A stretch of DNA of 64,000 bases, from the NCBI RefSeq assembly GCF_017353175.1, contig NZ_JAFMYW010000001.1, positions 62,001 through 126,000 of the forward strand. Direction: 5' to 3'. The DNA is from Fibrella forsythiae (GTDB lineage Bacteria > Bacteroidota > Bacteroidia > Cytophagales > Spirosomataceae). Below the pieces are notes generated by a model that was not told where the DNA came from, made no database searches, and saw nothing but the letters and a program-made list of their open reading frames with translations. Both the position numbers and the translations under genes were made by a program. Of the stretch, positions 7,739-17,517 are shown piece by piece. Numbering within the stretch: the stretch's first letter is position 1; each line of letters starts with the position of its first letter.

Positions 7739-9874
7739 ATGTTTCAAGTCACCACGCAAACGGTTGCGCTTCCCGATGGCCGGGAAATTACCATTGAAAC
7801 CGGCAAACTAGCCCGTCAGGCCGACGGAGCTGTGGTTGTTCGGTTAGGCGACACCATGTTGTTAGCCACCGTCGTCGCGAGTAAAGATGCCCGCGAAGGC
7901 ATCGATTTCCTGCCCCTATCCGTTGATTATCAGGAGAAATTCGCATCGGCGGGTCGTATTCCCGGTAGTTTCCAGCGCCGCGAAGGCCGGTTGTCGGATT
8001 ACGAAATCCTGATCTCTCGTTTAGTAGACCGCGCCCTGCGCCCTACGTTCCCTGAAGATTTCCACGGCGACACGCAGGTAATGATCACCATGATCTCTGC
8101 CGATCCCGAAGTGCTTCCCGATCAACTGGCTGCGCTGGCTGCTTCAGCGGCCCTTGCCGTATCGGACATTCCGTTCAACGGGCCGATCTCGGAAGTTCGC
8201 GTTGCCAAAATCGACGGACAATATAAAATTAATCCGCTCGCTTCAGAACTGGAGCGCGCCACCCTCGACCTGATCGTAGCGGCCAACGCCAACGATATTA
8301 ACATGGTTGAAGGTGAAATGAAAGAATGCCAGGAAGCCGAAGTAGTTGAGGCCCTGAAAATTGCCCACGATGCCATCAAGGCGCAGTGTGCTGCTCAGAA
8401 AGAACTCGAAGCGAAAGTTGGCAAAACCGAGAAACGTACCTACAACCACGAATCGCACGACGAAGAACTTCGCAAAGCGGTTCATGCGGCTACGTACGAT
8501 AAAGTCTACGAAGTAGCCCTGAAAGGCCAGGCGAGCAAAAAAGCGCGTTCTGAAGGATTCAAGGCTGTTCGTGAAGAGTACCTTGCTTCACTGCCAGAAG
8601 GTACGGAAGTAAACACCTCCCTGGTGAAGACCTACTTCGGCGATGTCGTGTGGGAAGCCTCACGGAACCTGGTACTCAACGAACGCTATCGCCTCGATAG
8701 CCGTAAGCTCGACGAGATTCGGCCAATCCAGTGCGAAGTCGATTACCTGCCCCGTGCCCACGGTTCAGCTGTATTCACCCGTGGCGAAACGCAGTCGATG
8801 ACGACCGTGACGCTGGGTACGAAACTCGACGAGCAGATTGTTGACCAGGCGCTGTCGCAGGGATACAACAAATTCCTGTTGCACTATAACTTCCCTGGTT
8901 TCTCAACTGGTGAAGTAAAACCAAACCGGGGTGCTAGCCGTCGTGAAATTGGTCATGGTAATCTGGCTCACCGCGCGCTGAAAGGCATGCTGCCCGAAGG
9001 TGCCGACAACCCATACACCATCCGGATCGTGTCTGACATCCTGGAGTCGAACGGTTCGTCATCAATGGCCACAGTTTGCGCAGGTACGTTGGCCCTGATG
9101 GATGCCGGTATCAAAATCAAAGCGCCCGTAGCCGGTATCGCCATGGGTCTGATTTCCGACGAAGCCACTGGTAAGTACGCCGTATTGTCTGACATCCTGG
9201 GCGACGAAGATCACCTGGGTGATATGGACTTTAAAGTAACAGGTACCGAAAAAGGCATCACCGCGGTTCAGATGGACATGAAGGTGAACGGCCTGTCGTA
9301 CGAAATTCTGACCGAAGCCCTGAATCAGGCACGTGCCGGTCGGTTACACATCCTTGGTGAAATGAAGAAAGGTCTGGAGGCTGTGAAGCCTGACCTGAAG
9401 CCATTTGCACCACGGGCCTACGTGATCAAGATTGCGCAGGACCAGATTGGTTCAGTAATCGGGCCCGGCGGTAAAGTTGTTCAGGAAATTCAGCGCGAAT
9501 CGGGGGCTACGGTCAACATCGAAGAACGTGAAGGGTCGGGCTTTGTCAGCATCTATGCCACCAACAAAGAGAGCATGGATAAAGCAGTTAGCCGCGTAAA
9601 AGGCATCACGGCAACGGCCGAAGTAGGTGAAATTTATGACGGTAAGGTGAAGACGATCCAGCCGTTCGGGGCCTTCGTTGAGTTCCTGCCGGGTAAAGAT
9701 GGCCTGCTCCATATCTCTGAAGTGAAGTGGGAGCGCCTCGAAACAATGGACGGCGTTTTCCAGGTTGGTGAAGTAGTTCGGGTAAAATTGGTTGAGATCG
9801 ACAAGAAGACGGGGAAATACCGTTTATCTCGTAAGGCACTCCTGCCACGCCCGGAGAACAATACCAAAGCATAG
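7739..9874 (+). CDS. pnp: Polyribonucleotide nucleotidyltransferase (PNPase)
   Basis: This 711-residue protein has the full PNPase layout: two RNase PH-like cores (~1-220 and ~310-545) joined by a helical domain, a KH domain (~550-615, with [15 protein letters not shown]) and a C-terminal S1 domain (~620-700, with [21 protein letters not shown]). The active-site region [19 protein letters not shown] lies near residue 490. PNPase degrades RNA from the 3' end using phosphate and works in mRNA turnover. It follows rpsO and precedes rpoD on the same strand. Confidence 0.98.
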   Translation: MFQVTTQTVALPDGREITIETGKLARQADGAVVVRLGDTMLLATVVASKDAREGIDFLPLSVDYQEKFASAGRIPGSFQRREGRLSDYEILISRLVDRALRPTFPEDFHGDTQVMITMISADPEVLPDQLAALAASAALAVSDIPFNGPISEVRVAKIDGQYKINPLASELERATLDLIVAANANDINMVEGEMKECQEAEVVEALKIAHDAIKAQCAAQKELEAKVGKTEKRTYNHESHDEELRKAVHAATYDKVYEVALKGQASKKARSEGFKAVREEYLASLPEGTEVNTSLVKTYFGDVVWEASRNLVLNERYRLDSRKLDEIRPIQCEVDYLPRAHGSAVFTRGETQSMTTVTLGTKLDEQIVDQALSQGYNKFLLHYNFPGFSTGEVKPNRGASRREIGHGNLAHRALKGMLPEGADNPYTIRIVSDILESNGSSSMATVCAGTLALMDAGIKIKAPVAGIAMGLISDEATGKYAVLSDILGDEDHLGDMDFKVTGTEKGITAVQMDMKVNGLSYEILTEALNQARAGRLHILGEMKKGLEAVKPDLKPFAPRAYVIKIAQDQIGSVIGPGGKVVQEIQRESGATVNIEEREGSGFVSIYATNKESMDKAVSRVKGITATAEVGEIYDGKVKTIQPFGAFVEFLPGKDGLLHISEVKWERLETMDGVFQVGEVVRVKLVEIDKKTGKYRLSRKALLPRPENNTKA

Positions 9875-9901
9875 ATTGTTGACCAGATAAGCATACGTGC
9901 C

Positions 9902-9929
9902 GTTATACAGGCGTATCTGCCTGTATAAC
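9902..9929 (+). terminator. Hairpin after pnp
   Basis: An 11-bp perfect stem (9902-9912 with 9919-9929) and a 6-base loop lie between pnp and rpoD. There is no T-run, so it may be an RNA processing or stabilising hairpin rather than a strong terminator. Confidence 0.5.
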
Positions 9930-9946
9930 ACCATCCTCAGCAGAAA

Positions 9947-10810
9947 ATGAGACAGCTAAAAATTTCAAAACAGATTACCAACCGTGAAAGTCAGTCGCTG
10001 GACAAGTACCTCCAGGAGATTGGTAAGGTTGACCTGCTGACGCCCGACGAAGAAGTGACCCTTGCCCAGAAAATCCGGGAAGGAGACCAACTCTCGCTGG
10101 AGCGATTAACGAAGGCCAACCTGCGTTTCGTGGTGTCGGTTGCCAAACAATACCAAAACCAGGGTCTGTCATTGGGCGACTTGATCAACGAGGGGAACCT
10201 TGGTCTGATCAAAGCCGCGCAACGGTTCGATGAGACGCGTGGTTTTAAATTTATCTCCTACGCCGTATGGTGGATTCGTCAATCGATTTTGCAGGCCCTT
10301 GCCGAACAGTCTCGTATTGTTCGTCTTCCCCTGAACCGGGTGGGTTCGTTGAACAAAATCTCGAAGACCTTCTCTGACCTGGAGCAGAAATTCGAGCGTG
10401 AGCCGTCGCCGGAAGAACTGGCCGCCGTGCTGGAGATTTCACCAGCCGAGGTGGTTGACACACTCAAGATTTCAGGACGCCACGTATCCATGGATGCGCC
10501 GTTCGTACAAGGTGAAGAAAACAGCCTGCTCGACGTACTGGAAAATGACGGTGAAGATAAGCCTGACTCAGGCCTGATCAACGATTCGCTCCGCAAGGAA
10601 GTGCAACGCGCCCTCTCAACGCTGACCCAGCGCGAAGCCGACGTGATTACGCTGTATTTCGGTCTGAATGGTGAGCATGCCATGACGCTGGAAGAGATTG
10701 GCGAGAAGTTCAATCTCACCCGCGAACGGGTACGTCAGATCAAGGAGAAAGCTATTCGTCGTCTGCGTCATACGTCACGCTCGAAAGCGCTGAAAACGTA
10801 CCTGGGATAA
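9947..10810 (+). CDS. rpoD: Primary RNA polymerase sigma factor (RpoD/SigA type)
   Basis: This 287-residue sigma-70 lacks region 1.1, as is usual for the Bacteroidota housekeeping sigma. Region 1.2 is at [21 protein letters not shown]. Region 2 is at [23 protein letters not shown] through [15 protein letters not shown]. Region 3 follows, and region 4 ends in [23 protein letters not shown]. It directs core polymerase to promoters of the TTTG/TAnnTTTG type, several of which are visible in this window. Two copies of the AACGTACCT motif surround its stop codon. A terminator follows. Confidence 0.97.
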   Translation: MRQLKISKQITNRESQSLDKYLQEIGKVDLLTPDEEVTLAQKIREGDQLSLERLTKANLRFVVSVAKQYQNQGLSLGDLINEGNLGLIKAAQRFDETRGFKFISYAVWWIRQSILQALAEQSRIVRLPLNRVGSLNKISKTFSDLEQKFEREPSPEELAAVLEISPAEVVDTLKISGRHVSMDAPFVQGEENSLLDVLENDGEDKPDSGLINDSLRKEVQRALSTLTQREADVITLYFGLNGEHAMTLEEIGEKFNLTRERVRQIKEKAIRRLRHTSRSKALKTYLG

Positions 10811-10834
10811 CGTACCTACATTAACAGTTTACAG

Positions 10835-10861
10835 AAAAGCTCGCCTCGGCGGGCTTTTTTT
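10835..10861 (+). terminator. Rho-independent terminator of rpoD
   Basis: GCTCGCC (10839-10845) pairs with GGCGGGC (10848-10854), extended by flanking A and T residues, and a run of seven T follows. Confidence 0.88.
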
Positions 10862-10920
10862 GTGAGTGGGTTGCCGCGTGTTAGTTATAAAAGCAGATTA
10901 GTGCCTTTATGTTGAAGACA

Positions 10921-11274
10921 ATGATACAATTCAAGCGCTTAGATCATATACTGGTTTCAATACCGGAACAGGCAACAGCAGCAGCTCGCCAGTTTTATTC
11001 GGAAATCCTGGGGCTGAGAGAAATTCCGGGTAATCATCCGGGTGGAGCTATCTGGTTCGAAATCGCAGACATTCAACTGCATTTACGCGAAGAAACAGGT
11101 GGGAACTGGTCGCTCCGGCATCCTGCTTTTGAGGTTGATAACCTTGACGAAGCTCGTCAGGAATTGGCCCGCAAGGGTGTCGAAATCAGCTATTCATCGG
11201 TAATTGAAGGGCGCGATCGTTTTTTTATTCGAGATCCCTTTGGCAATCGAATCGAGTTTATCCAGTACGAATAG
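10921..11274 (+). CDS. VOC (glyoxalase/bleomycin resistance) family protein
   Basis: This protein of ~117 residues contains one vicinal oxygen chelate module. It opens with FKRLDHILVSIPEQATAAARQFYSEILGL and ends with DRFFIRDPFGNRIEF, the hallmark VOC pattern with His near the start and Glu near the end as metal ligands. Members range from glyoxalase I to dioxygenases and antibiotic-binding proteins, so the substrate is open. An in-frame ATG at 10909 would add four residues; 10921 is preferred because the domain starts right after it. Confidence 0.8.
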   Translation: MIQFKRLDHILVSIPEQATAAARQFYSEILGLREIPGNHPGGAIWFEIADIQLHLREETGGNWSLRHPAFEVDNLDEARQELARKGVEISYSSVIEGRDRFFIRDPFGNRIEFIQYE

Positions 11275-11364
11275 CATTGATGGCAGGCTGGCACAATCCG
11301 TTTTGTTCGCAAATTCGCAATGGGTCGGTCGTAGATTTGATTGCTCACCCTCAAAAAGTTTACG

Positions 11365-11814
11365 ATGAAAATTAGTGCAGGATTAGGGCTGCTTGTGGCG
11401 TTACTGGCGGCAGGTTGCGAAAAGAAATCAACGGCGCCATCGCTGGTTGGCACCTGGGAGCTGGTGGCGGCGTCGAGCACCGAGCAAGGAAAAACGGTCT
11501 CAACGTTTGATCCGAAGCGGAAGATGATTAAGATCATCAACGACACACATTTCGCTTTTCTGAATCACGACATAAGCGCTGCGAAGGACTCAACGGCAGC
11601 GCCATTTAGCGCCGGAGGCGGTCGGTATACCCTGATCGGCGACACATACACCGAGCATCTGGACTACTTCACCGATAAACAGTGGGAGGGAAACAAATTC
11701 GAATTTACAGTCAAACTCGTGCAGGACTCACTGATTCAGCGGGGCGTTGAAAAAGTGGAGAAACTGAATGTAGACCACATTATTGTTGAAACCTATAAGC
11801 GCGTGCAGGACTAA
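11365..11814 (+). CDS. Lipocalin-like lipoprotein of unknown function
   Basis: This is a 149-residue lipoprotein. The ATG at 11365 begins a clean signal peptide (MKISAGLGLLVALLAAGC) with lipobox Cys at 18; an upstream in-frame TTG at 11341 is less likely. The mature part begins LVGTWELVAASSTEQGK and contains FDPKRKMIKIINDTHFAFL and GGGRYTLIGDTYTEHLDYF, a pattern seen in small lipocalin-like beta-barrel proteins of Bacteroidota. The ligand is unknown. It stands between the VOC gene and a convergent small secreted protein. Confidence 0.7.
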   Translation: MKISAGLGLLVALLAAGCEKKSTAPSLVGTWELVAASSTEQGKTVSTFDPKRKMIKIINDTHFAFLNHDISAAKDSTAAPFSAGGGRYTLIGDTYTEHLDYFTDKQWEGNKFEFTVKLVQDSLIQRGVEKVEKLNVDHIIVETYKRVQD

Positions 11815-11865
11815 CGGGCTGACGCTGCTGCACGCGCGTATGTTCTGTTAGTTGTTCAGATTCTG

Positions 11866-12261
11866 CTAGAGCAGGGTAACAGAGCGAGTTTGTTCAACGG
11901 GTTTTACCACGTCTATTTTCAGGTCGCGGGTAATCATTTCAAGACCGTTAGAGACTTTCAGCGTGTATTCTTTAGCGCTCAATCGGCTTAGATCCAGATT
12001 GAGCCGGGCAAATTCTTCGTCTGCGTAGATCGTGTGATTGAAAAATACACGTCCTGTGCGGTCCATCAACTGGATGTAGACAAGTCCACCCAATTGCTTG
12101 TCGACGTTTACGCGTAGCTTTCCGCTTCCGGTGATAAGGGCACCCACCTCAAAATGGACAAGCTTTGTTGGGTGGTCACGTTTGCTTTGCCGGATAGGAC
12201 CAGCTGCTGACAATGTGCTGACAGCAGCTGCCAGTAATAGAGAAAAGAGAATAGATTTCAT
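11866..12261 (-). CDS. Small secreted beta-sandwich protein, unknown
   Basis: This 131-residue protein has the start placed at 12261, where MKSILFSLLLAAAVSTLSAA forms a signal peptide. The open frame extends 60 codons further upstream, but that part looks like non-coding sequence. The mature region (GSGKLRVNVDKQLGGLVYIQLMDR and EYTLKVSNGLEMITRDLKID) resembles the single beta-sandwich of Bacteroidota secreted proteins and T9SS sorting-type domains. I cannot name a family with confidence. Confidence 0.65.
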   Translation of the reverse strand: MKSILFSLLLAAAVSTLSAAGPIRQSKRDHPTKLVHFEVGALITGSGKLRVNVDKQLGGLVYIQLMDRTGRVFFNHTIYADEEFARLNLDLSRLSAKEYTLKVSNGLEMITRDLKIDVVKPVEQTRSVTLL

Positions 12262-12460
12262 TAGTGTATGCAGTTTGAGTAAGGAATAGCCTGTTTTACA
12301 CCGTGTAGTCAGGTACGACAAAGACGCCGCAGTGGTAAATGAGTTGCGTGAATTGTATGAACGGTTGAAAAAATCGGTAAACGGGCGGTGCCCATTGCCG
12401 ATAACGTACCTGAACTGGTCTGAAAAAAAAAGTAATTTCACTTACTAACCCACTTATCAC

Positions 12461-12832
12461 ATGACCCTCCTTACACAACTCCTGGTCGGCTTTGTAGCCC
12501 TGGAACATCTATATATTCTATGGTTCGAAATGTTTGCCTGGGAGACCCGGGGAAAGGCAATTTTCAAGGGAGCGATGCCGGCCGAACTGTTTACGCCAAC
12601 TAAGGGGCTGGCGGCTAATCAGGGATTATATAATGGGTTTTTGGCTGCTGGATTGATCTGGTCGTTTCTTATTACAGACCCGGCCTGGAAGGTGAATGTG
12701 GCCATCTTTTTTCTAAGCTGCGTCATTATTGCCGGCATGTATGGCGCCATTTCGGCTAGCCGGAAAATATTCGTGGTGCAGGCGTTGCCAGCCATAGCTG
12801 CCCTCTTGGCGGTGCTATTCGTTGGGTGGTAA
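12461..12832 (+). CDS. DUF1304 family membrane protein
   Basis: This 123-residue protein has four predicted membrane helices. LVGFVALEHLYILWFEMFAW and TKGLAANQGLYNGFLAAGL are the conserved DUF1304 segments. The family is widespread and its function unknown. Its stop codon overlaps an AACGTACCTG motif copy (12833). It has no obvious operon partner. Confidence 0.85.
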   Translation: MTLLTQLLVGFVALEHLYILWFEMFAWETRGKAIFKGAMPAELFTPTKGLAANQGLYNGFLAAGLIWSFLITDPAWKVNVAIFFLSCVIIAGMYGAISASRKIFVVQALPAIAALLAVLFVGW

Positions 12833-12959
12833 CGTACCTGAAGTTCGGCTGTGGCGGCAGCAGCGATACCAATTGAGGATGTTGTGCCATAGAGTAGGTT
12901 GTCTGAACAGCTTGCCCATCCACCCGGTAGTGGATAGACAAACCGACGCACGATCAGCC

Positions 12960-13433
12960 ATGTCAACTAAACAACCAGTTTCTGACGACGCCAACGAGCC
13001 CGACGATTCACTTATCGTTGAGGCCAATACAACACTCGATATTTTTATTGGTCCCAACCGGTCAATCACTGAATTGTCTGATACATTCGATACGCTCGAC
13101 GGGGTTACGGCCGAAACAATCGATATCACCAACGAAAAAGACGGCACGCATGTTGAAGTGATCTCGTTGGAAGAACAATCTGCCGATGATCCGGCGATCG
13201 ACGTTGTTGATAACTTCGTTACGGTTGAAGGCATTGGGCCTGACGTGGCAGCTTTACTGATTGCCGGCGGAATAAAGACCTTCAAGCAGCTGGGGAATAC
13301 CCCCGTCGATACGATCCGATCTATTCTGGCTGCTGCCGGCCCCCGATTCCGCATTCACGATGCCACCGAATGGCCTGAACGGGCGAAGCGGCTACAGGCT
13401 GGAAATAACCAGCGGCGTACGGCAATTGAGTGA
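12960..13433 (+). CDS. Small acidic protein with C-terminal helix-hairpin-helix
   Basis: This 157-residue protein is drawn from the ATG at 12960; the open frame runs upstream, but that part overlaps the DUF1304 gene end and lacks protein character. Residues ~1-85 are acidic and of low complexity. Residues ~85-145 (VEGIGPDVAALLIAGGIKTFKQLGNTPVDTIRSIL) form a helix-hairpin-helix module like those appended to ribosomal protein L21-like and NADH dehydrogenase-like proteins (DUF4332 type). DNA or protein binding is possible. No enzyme domain is present. Confidence 0.7.
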   Translation: MSTKQPVSDDANEPDDSLIVEANTTLDIFIGPNRSITELSDTFDTLDGVTAETIDITNEKDGTHVEVISLEEQSADDPAIDVVDNFVTVEGIGPDVAALLIAGGIKTFKQLGNTPVDTIRSILAAAGPRFRIHDATEWPERAKRLQAGNNQRRTAIE

Positions 13434-13438
13434 TCATA

Positions 13439-13951
13439 CTAATTGACGTCGACCGATTCGCTGTTGCTCAGTAGGCTGCAGATCACGAACAGAAGCGAAG
13501 CAACAGCGGCAACGGTACGGATCGTGTGGAGGGTATTCCATGGCGTTTCAAAGGAATTCCGGCTCTCGGCGATCTGCTGTGCCGTTGCTGAATCGACGGA
13601 AAAAGCATCCAGCGCTTCATTCAGGGGTACGTTGCCACCAACCGTTATGCCAATCACACCCACCAGGTACGTTGCTGCAGCGGCTGTTAGAAGCCAGAAT
13701 CGTGGCGTTAGCGGAGGCTGATAGTGCATATACGCCGCAACAGGTAAGAGCAGCGCAGTACCCAGAAAGGTAGAAAAAAACAGCGGATTCTGGATTTTCC
13801 GATTGATAGATTGCATGGCCAGTACGTAGGCTGTATCTGGTAAGCGGTTCAAACCTGGATTCACGGAGCAGGCGTAGGCAAAAAGAAGCCCGGCTACCAG
13901 TGCACAGGTCAGGGCCGCGCAGGCCAGTACAATCGTTTGAAAGCTGGGCAT
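13439..13951 (-). CDS. DUF1772 family membrane protein
   Basis: This is a 170-residue protein with four membrane helices. The pattern of a first helix, FAYACSVNPGLNRLPDTAYV, FFSTFLGTALLLP, GVIGITVGGNVPLNEALD and SRNSFETPWNTLHTIRTVAA fits DUF1772, related to anthrone oxygenases. The substrate is unknown. It converges on the helix-hairpin-helix gene with only 5 bases between stops. Confidence 0.85.
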   Translation of the reverse strand: MPSFQTIVLACAALTCALVAGLLFAYACSVNPGLNRLPDTAYVLAMQSINRKIQNPLFFSTFLGTALLLPVAAYMHYQPPLTPRFWLLTAAAATYLVGVIGITVGGNVPLNEALDAFSVDSATAQQIAESRNSFETPWNTLHTIRTVAAVASLLFVICSLLSNSESVDVN

Positions 13952-14047
13952 CGTAACAGTTGCTATGGCGTTATTTCGCTTTACCGTTCAGGTAAAGCAA
14001 ATATATTCGCTTAGGAATCAGAATAAATGGGTGATCAAAGAAACCCG

Positions 14048-14080
14048 CGTGGGCACTACATTACGTATCGATTGCCCACG
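14048..14080 (-). terminator. Hairpin after the DUF1501 gene
   Basis: CGTGGGCA (14048-14055) pairs with TGCCCACG (14073-14080), just beyond the stop of the DUF1501 gene on the minus strand. Confidence 0.55.
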
Positions 14081-14089
14081 TAACACCAG

Positions 14090-15310
14090 TCAAACAAAAC
14101 CAAGTGTGTCGAATTTTTGACCGAGGATAGCGGTGTCGTCAGCATTTAGCCAATTGCGCAGGAGGGTGGCGTAGATATTCCGGAAATCGACGGTGTACTT
14201 TAGGTCACCTTCGTCGAGGCTGGCCAGATTTGGGGCTTCATTAAATACTTTCCCCGGCGTTATTCCGCCTCCAACGAGAAATACGTTGTTGGCCGTGCCA
14301 TGATCCGTTCCGTTGCTGGCATTCTGTTTCACCCGTCGGCCGAACTCTGAAAAAGTCATCAGTAACACATCGTTCTGGCGGTTGCTTGCCTTCAAGTCGC
14401 CCATGAACGCTTTTACAGCATCGGCGTATTGGCGCAAAAGCCGTTCCTGCTGATTGGGCTGATTGATGTGCGTGTCGAATCCGGAAATAGAGATGTAATA
14501 TACGCTCGTGCTCACACCCGACTGGATTAGTTCCGACACTGTTTTCAAGCGGCTACCTAACTCCGTGGCGGGGTACGTTCCTTTTGTGGTATTGACGGGT
14601 CTGGTTGACTGGGCTGATTTGTCGTAGACGTAGGAGGCAGATGATACGGTTTCGGCCAGCGTTTTGTACAGGTAGGAGACATTGTCGTGTTCGTCGGCGT
14701 GGCCTGCTTTTGCCAGACCTTCTACCATGCTTCCCCGGGTCTGGTTATACAGCTTTTGCGGATTGAGCATGGCCAGACCATTCACGTGCGAGCCTTTGAG
14801 TGCGAGGCTAAGTGTATCGTCGACCTCGATGACACGGTGAGGCTGGCAAGCATCTGCACCCGAACAACTGGCATCCAGATACCGCCCAAGCCAGCCAGTA
14901 GCCACATATTTGTCGGAATCACTGGCGGTTTGCCAGATGTCCTTCGATCGAAAATGGGACCGATCTGGATTTGGATAGCCAACGTTGTTGATGACCGTTA
15001 CCAGTCCATCATCGTATAATGATTTCAGCGATTCAAGCGCCGGGTTGAAGCCTACTTCGTCGTTGAGCGTCAGAACCTTGTCGCGCGGGATCGCTAGCGT
15101 TGGTCGCTCCCGGTAATAAATATCGTTCCGGTAGGGGACAACCGTATTTAACCCATCATTGCCGCCTGATAGCTGCACAATAACGAGTGTTTTACCCGTT
15201 GCCGGGGCCATGCCCATCTGGTTGAGTTCGTAGGCCTTCAGGAAGTGCGGAATCAGCATGGTCCCCGCGGTGGTAAGGGCTGATCTCTTTAAAAAGTCTC
15301 TGCGTTGCAT
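14090..15310 (-). CDS. DUF1501 family exported protein
   Basis: This 406-residue protein starts at 15310, where MQRRDFLKRSALTTAG gives a twin-arginine signal. The open frame extends 26 codons upstream into an intergenic inverted repeat, which is less plausible. The body contains LVIVQLSGGNDGLNTVVPYRND and DVLLMTFSEFGRRVKQN...GTDHGTANNVFLVGG, typical of DUF1501, a sulfatase/alkaline-phosphatase-like family. It is exported folded through Tat and is nearly always encoded beside a DUF1800 protein, as here. The catalytic activity of the pair is not established. Confidence 0.88.
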   Translation of the reverse strand: MQRRDFLKRSALTTAGTMLIPHFLKAYELNQMGMAPATGKTLVIVQLSGGNDGLNTVVPYRNDIYYRERPTLAIPRDKVLTLNDEVGFNPALESLKSLYDDGLVTVINNVGYPNPDRSHFRSKDIWQTASDSDKYVATGWLGRYLDASCSGADACQPHRVIEVDDTLSLALKGSHVNGLAMLNPQKLYNQTRGSMVEGLAKAGHADEHDNVSYLYKTLAETVSSASYVYDKSAQSTRPVNTTKGTYPATELGSRLKTVSELIQSGVSTSVYYISISGFDTHINQPNQQERLLRQYADAVKAFMGDLKASNRQNDVLLMTFSEFGRRVKQNASNGTDHGTANNVFLVGGGITPGKVFNEAPNLASLDEGDLKYTVDFRNIYATLLRNWLNADDTAILGQKFDTLGFV

Positions 15311-15406
15311 GGAATAGGAAGAGTAAGCGAGTGAAGATGCGAACGAGTGAATAAGTGGCTGTTGAAGATCACTCCTTCGCTCGTTCACCCATTCACCCTT
15401 TGTTAA

Positions 15407-16864
15407 CTAACACAGTTGGTATTCGGGGAGGGCCATGATGGTGGCCGTCAGTATTTTTAGCTGGTCGCTTCGGTTGCTGTCTGGCTTGAGTCGTTTCATA
15501 ACCGTGGCGCGTTGTGCAGTACCGAGGGGTTGTTGCAGCAGGTAAGCTGCCAGTTCGTCGGGTAATTTCTCGGTGCTGACACTGGCGAATGCGGCCTCAA
15601 ATGCGTTCCAGTCGGCCGAAGCCTGCATGGAGCCCTTGCCCCGTTTCGACAGTAATTCGGTATTTACATCACCATCCTCTTTGGGTTTGATGTTCACCTG
15701 ACCAGCCTGTAGCAGCAAATCGGGCAATTTCATGCGAAACAGCAGGCTTGAACTGTCGATCCAGTTTCGGCCACCCGGCCAGCCAGCCACATTGGGCGGA
15801 TAGAGCAGTACCTGACCAAGCGTTCGCTGGATGAAGATCAATGATTGCTTTTGCTCAAACTGCAGGCCGAGCGATTGCTCAATACCAGCCACCAGCTCAA
15901 CAGGCGATTTTATCCGGGTGCCTACAACAGCGGGCTCATAGAACCAGTCGGCGGTCAGGATAGTCTCCAGCAGATCGGCAATGTTATAGCCTTTGCTATA
16001 GAACCGGTCGGCGAGGGTATTGATCCGGTTTCTGGCCGTTGAATCAGTGGCCTGATCATCCACCAGAAATCGGTAAATCTTTGACGTAACAAACCGGGCC
16101 GTCTGCTTTCGCTCCAGCAATAATCGGATCACGTCATCGCCAACGAACGTACCTGACTGACCAAAAATCGTTTTTAGGCCATCATCGTGCTGGTTTTTTC
16201 GGAACGTGAATTCACCATCAATAGTAAATCCCCAGCCAGTGAAGGCTCTGGCGGCGTCTTTCACATCCGCCTCCGTGTAATTGGCCGTTGAGCCATCGGT
16301 GCGCCCGAGCGTAAATAATTCCATCACCTCACGGGCGAAATTCTCGTTCGGTGCATTTTTGCGGTTCTGCTGATTATTTAAAAACTGAAGCATGGCGGGC
16401 TCCTTGGAAACCGCCATCAGCAGTTCGCCGAACGTACCCAGTGCATGCTGCCGGATCGTATTCAGGTAGTGCTGAACAGCAACCGGATTCAGCACCCGAC
16501 AGGCAAAATGTCCGTGCCAGAACAGTGCCATTTTCTCCCGCAATACATCCTGATTTGTGCCCATGCGTTGCACCCAAAGCACATTCAGATCCCGGATGTG
16601 TTCCGTGTTCTCTTTGAGGCGCTGTTTCAGCATGTTCCGATCGATCATCCCGGTTCTGGCCATACCCCGCAACTCTTTACGATCAACCACTTGTGCGGGT
16701 TCTACCACTGTAAGCGGAGCGAAGGGAATCTCGCTGTTGAGCAGGTCACGCACCACTTTTCTGATCGGGCGATGACTCTCACGTTGGGCCAGAGCGGGTG
16801 TTGCGCCAAAACCGGCTCGCCAATAAAGGTGCTGTATTTGCTGTTGTTTGCTGATCGGACGCAT
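15407..16864 (-). CDS. DUF1800 family protein
   Basis: This protein has ~485 residues from the ATG at 16864 (MRPISKQQQIQHLYWRAGF). DUF1800 markers are visible: HLYWRAGFGATPAL near the start, REKMALFWHGHFACR, NENFAREVMELFTLGRT, YTEADVKDAARAFTGW and LYPPNVAGWPGGRNWI near the end. It lies upstream of the DUF1501 gene on the same strand, the standard order. The two probably form a complex or pathway in the envelope, but the reaction is unknown. Confidence 0.88.
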   Translation of the reverse strand: MRPISKQQQIQHLYWRAGFGATPALAQRESHRPIRKVVRDLLNSEIPFAPLTVVEPAQVVDRKELRGMARTGMIDRNMLKQRLKENTEHIRDLNVLWVQRMGTNQDVLREKMALFWHGHFACRVLNPVAVQHYLNTIRQHALGTFGELLMAVSKEPAMLQFLNNQQNRKNAPNENFAREVMELFTLGRTDGSTANYTEADVKDAARAFTGWGFTIDGEFTFRKNQHDDGLKTIFGQSGTFVGDDVIRLLLERKQTARFVTSKIYRFLVDDQATDSTARNRINTLADRFYSKGYNIADLLETILTADWFYEPAVVGTRIKSPVELVAGIEQSLGLQFEQKQSLIFIQRTLGQVLLYPPNVAGWPGGRNWIDSSSLLFRMKLPDLLLQAGQVNIKPKEDGDVNTELLSKRGKGSMQASADWNAFEAAFASVSTEKLPDELAAYLLQQPLGTAQRATVMKRLKPDSNRSDQLKILTATIMALPEYQLC

Positions 16865-16958
16865 GCTGATAGCGATAGACTGATTGACTGAGAATCTAGA
16901 TTTTCCGGAAGCATTTCCACGCAACGGTAGTCAATGCCCCCGGAAAAGAATATACTGG

Positions 16959-17255
16959 TTACCGTAAACGGTAGACTCGCCGAGGGGCTACATATACTCG
17001 ACGGGGAGCTGTGTAGATAACCCGGCGGGGGGCTACATAAACCGGACGAGGAGCAACGTATACTGGCCTGGGCGCCACATAGACTGGTCTGGGAGCAACG
17101 TACACCGGGCGTGGCGCCACATAGACTGGCCTCGGTGCCACATACACAACCGGCCGTGGCCGTTCTCTGAAACGAAGGCGTTGTGCGTCAGCGGATTGAT
17201 TGACAAATAAACAAAAACCTAGGAAAAGGAACAGGGCATTTTTTGCAGTTTTCAT
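16959..17255 (-). CDS. Secreted protein made of VYVAPRP repeats
   Basis: This is a 98-residue protein. A signal peptide (MKTAKNALFLFLGFCLFVNQSADA) is followed by about ten tandem copies of a 7-residue unit, VYVAPRP or VYVAPRR, ending in YRLR. The DNA shows a matching 21-base tandem repeat at ~16985-17150. The mature protein is very basic and proline-rich and would be extended. Such proteins may bind the cell wall or polyanions; no function is established. The repeats should gain or lose units easily. Confidence 0.7.
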   Translation of the reverse strand: MKTAKNALFLFLGFCLFVNQSADAQRLRFRERPRPVVYVAPRPVYVAPRPVYVAPRPVYVAPRPVYVAPRPVYVAPRRVIYTAPRRVYVAPRRVYRLR

Positions 17256-17517
17256 GAGCTTTTGAGCGTTAACGTTGTGAGTTGGAATCTGCTGCCAATA
17301 GCGAGTTCGTTCTACTGGGTTGCTGTATTAAGACAGAGCTGGCCAGACGAAGTTTAACCGACACTTACCACTAAAATGCCAACGCGTCGAGAAACTTGCG
17401 GGCTGTCTGAAAAATTTCTGTCAGCAGCAGCAAAGCCATTTCTGAAAATAATTGGCGCTATACCGCAAGTTTTTATCCCAACCTGCATTTATTCATTTGT
17501 AGCCAGTCAATACCCGT

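Noticed and set aside
16985-17150. Possible CRISPR array, because of regular 21-base repeats
   Set aside because: Repeats are directly tandem without spacers, stay in frame and encode VYVAPRP units; no cas gene is near.
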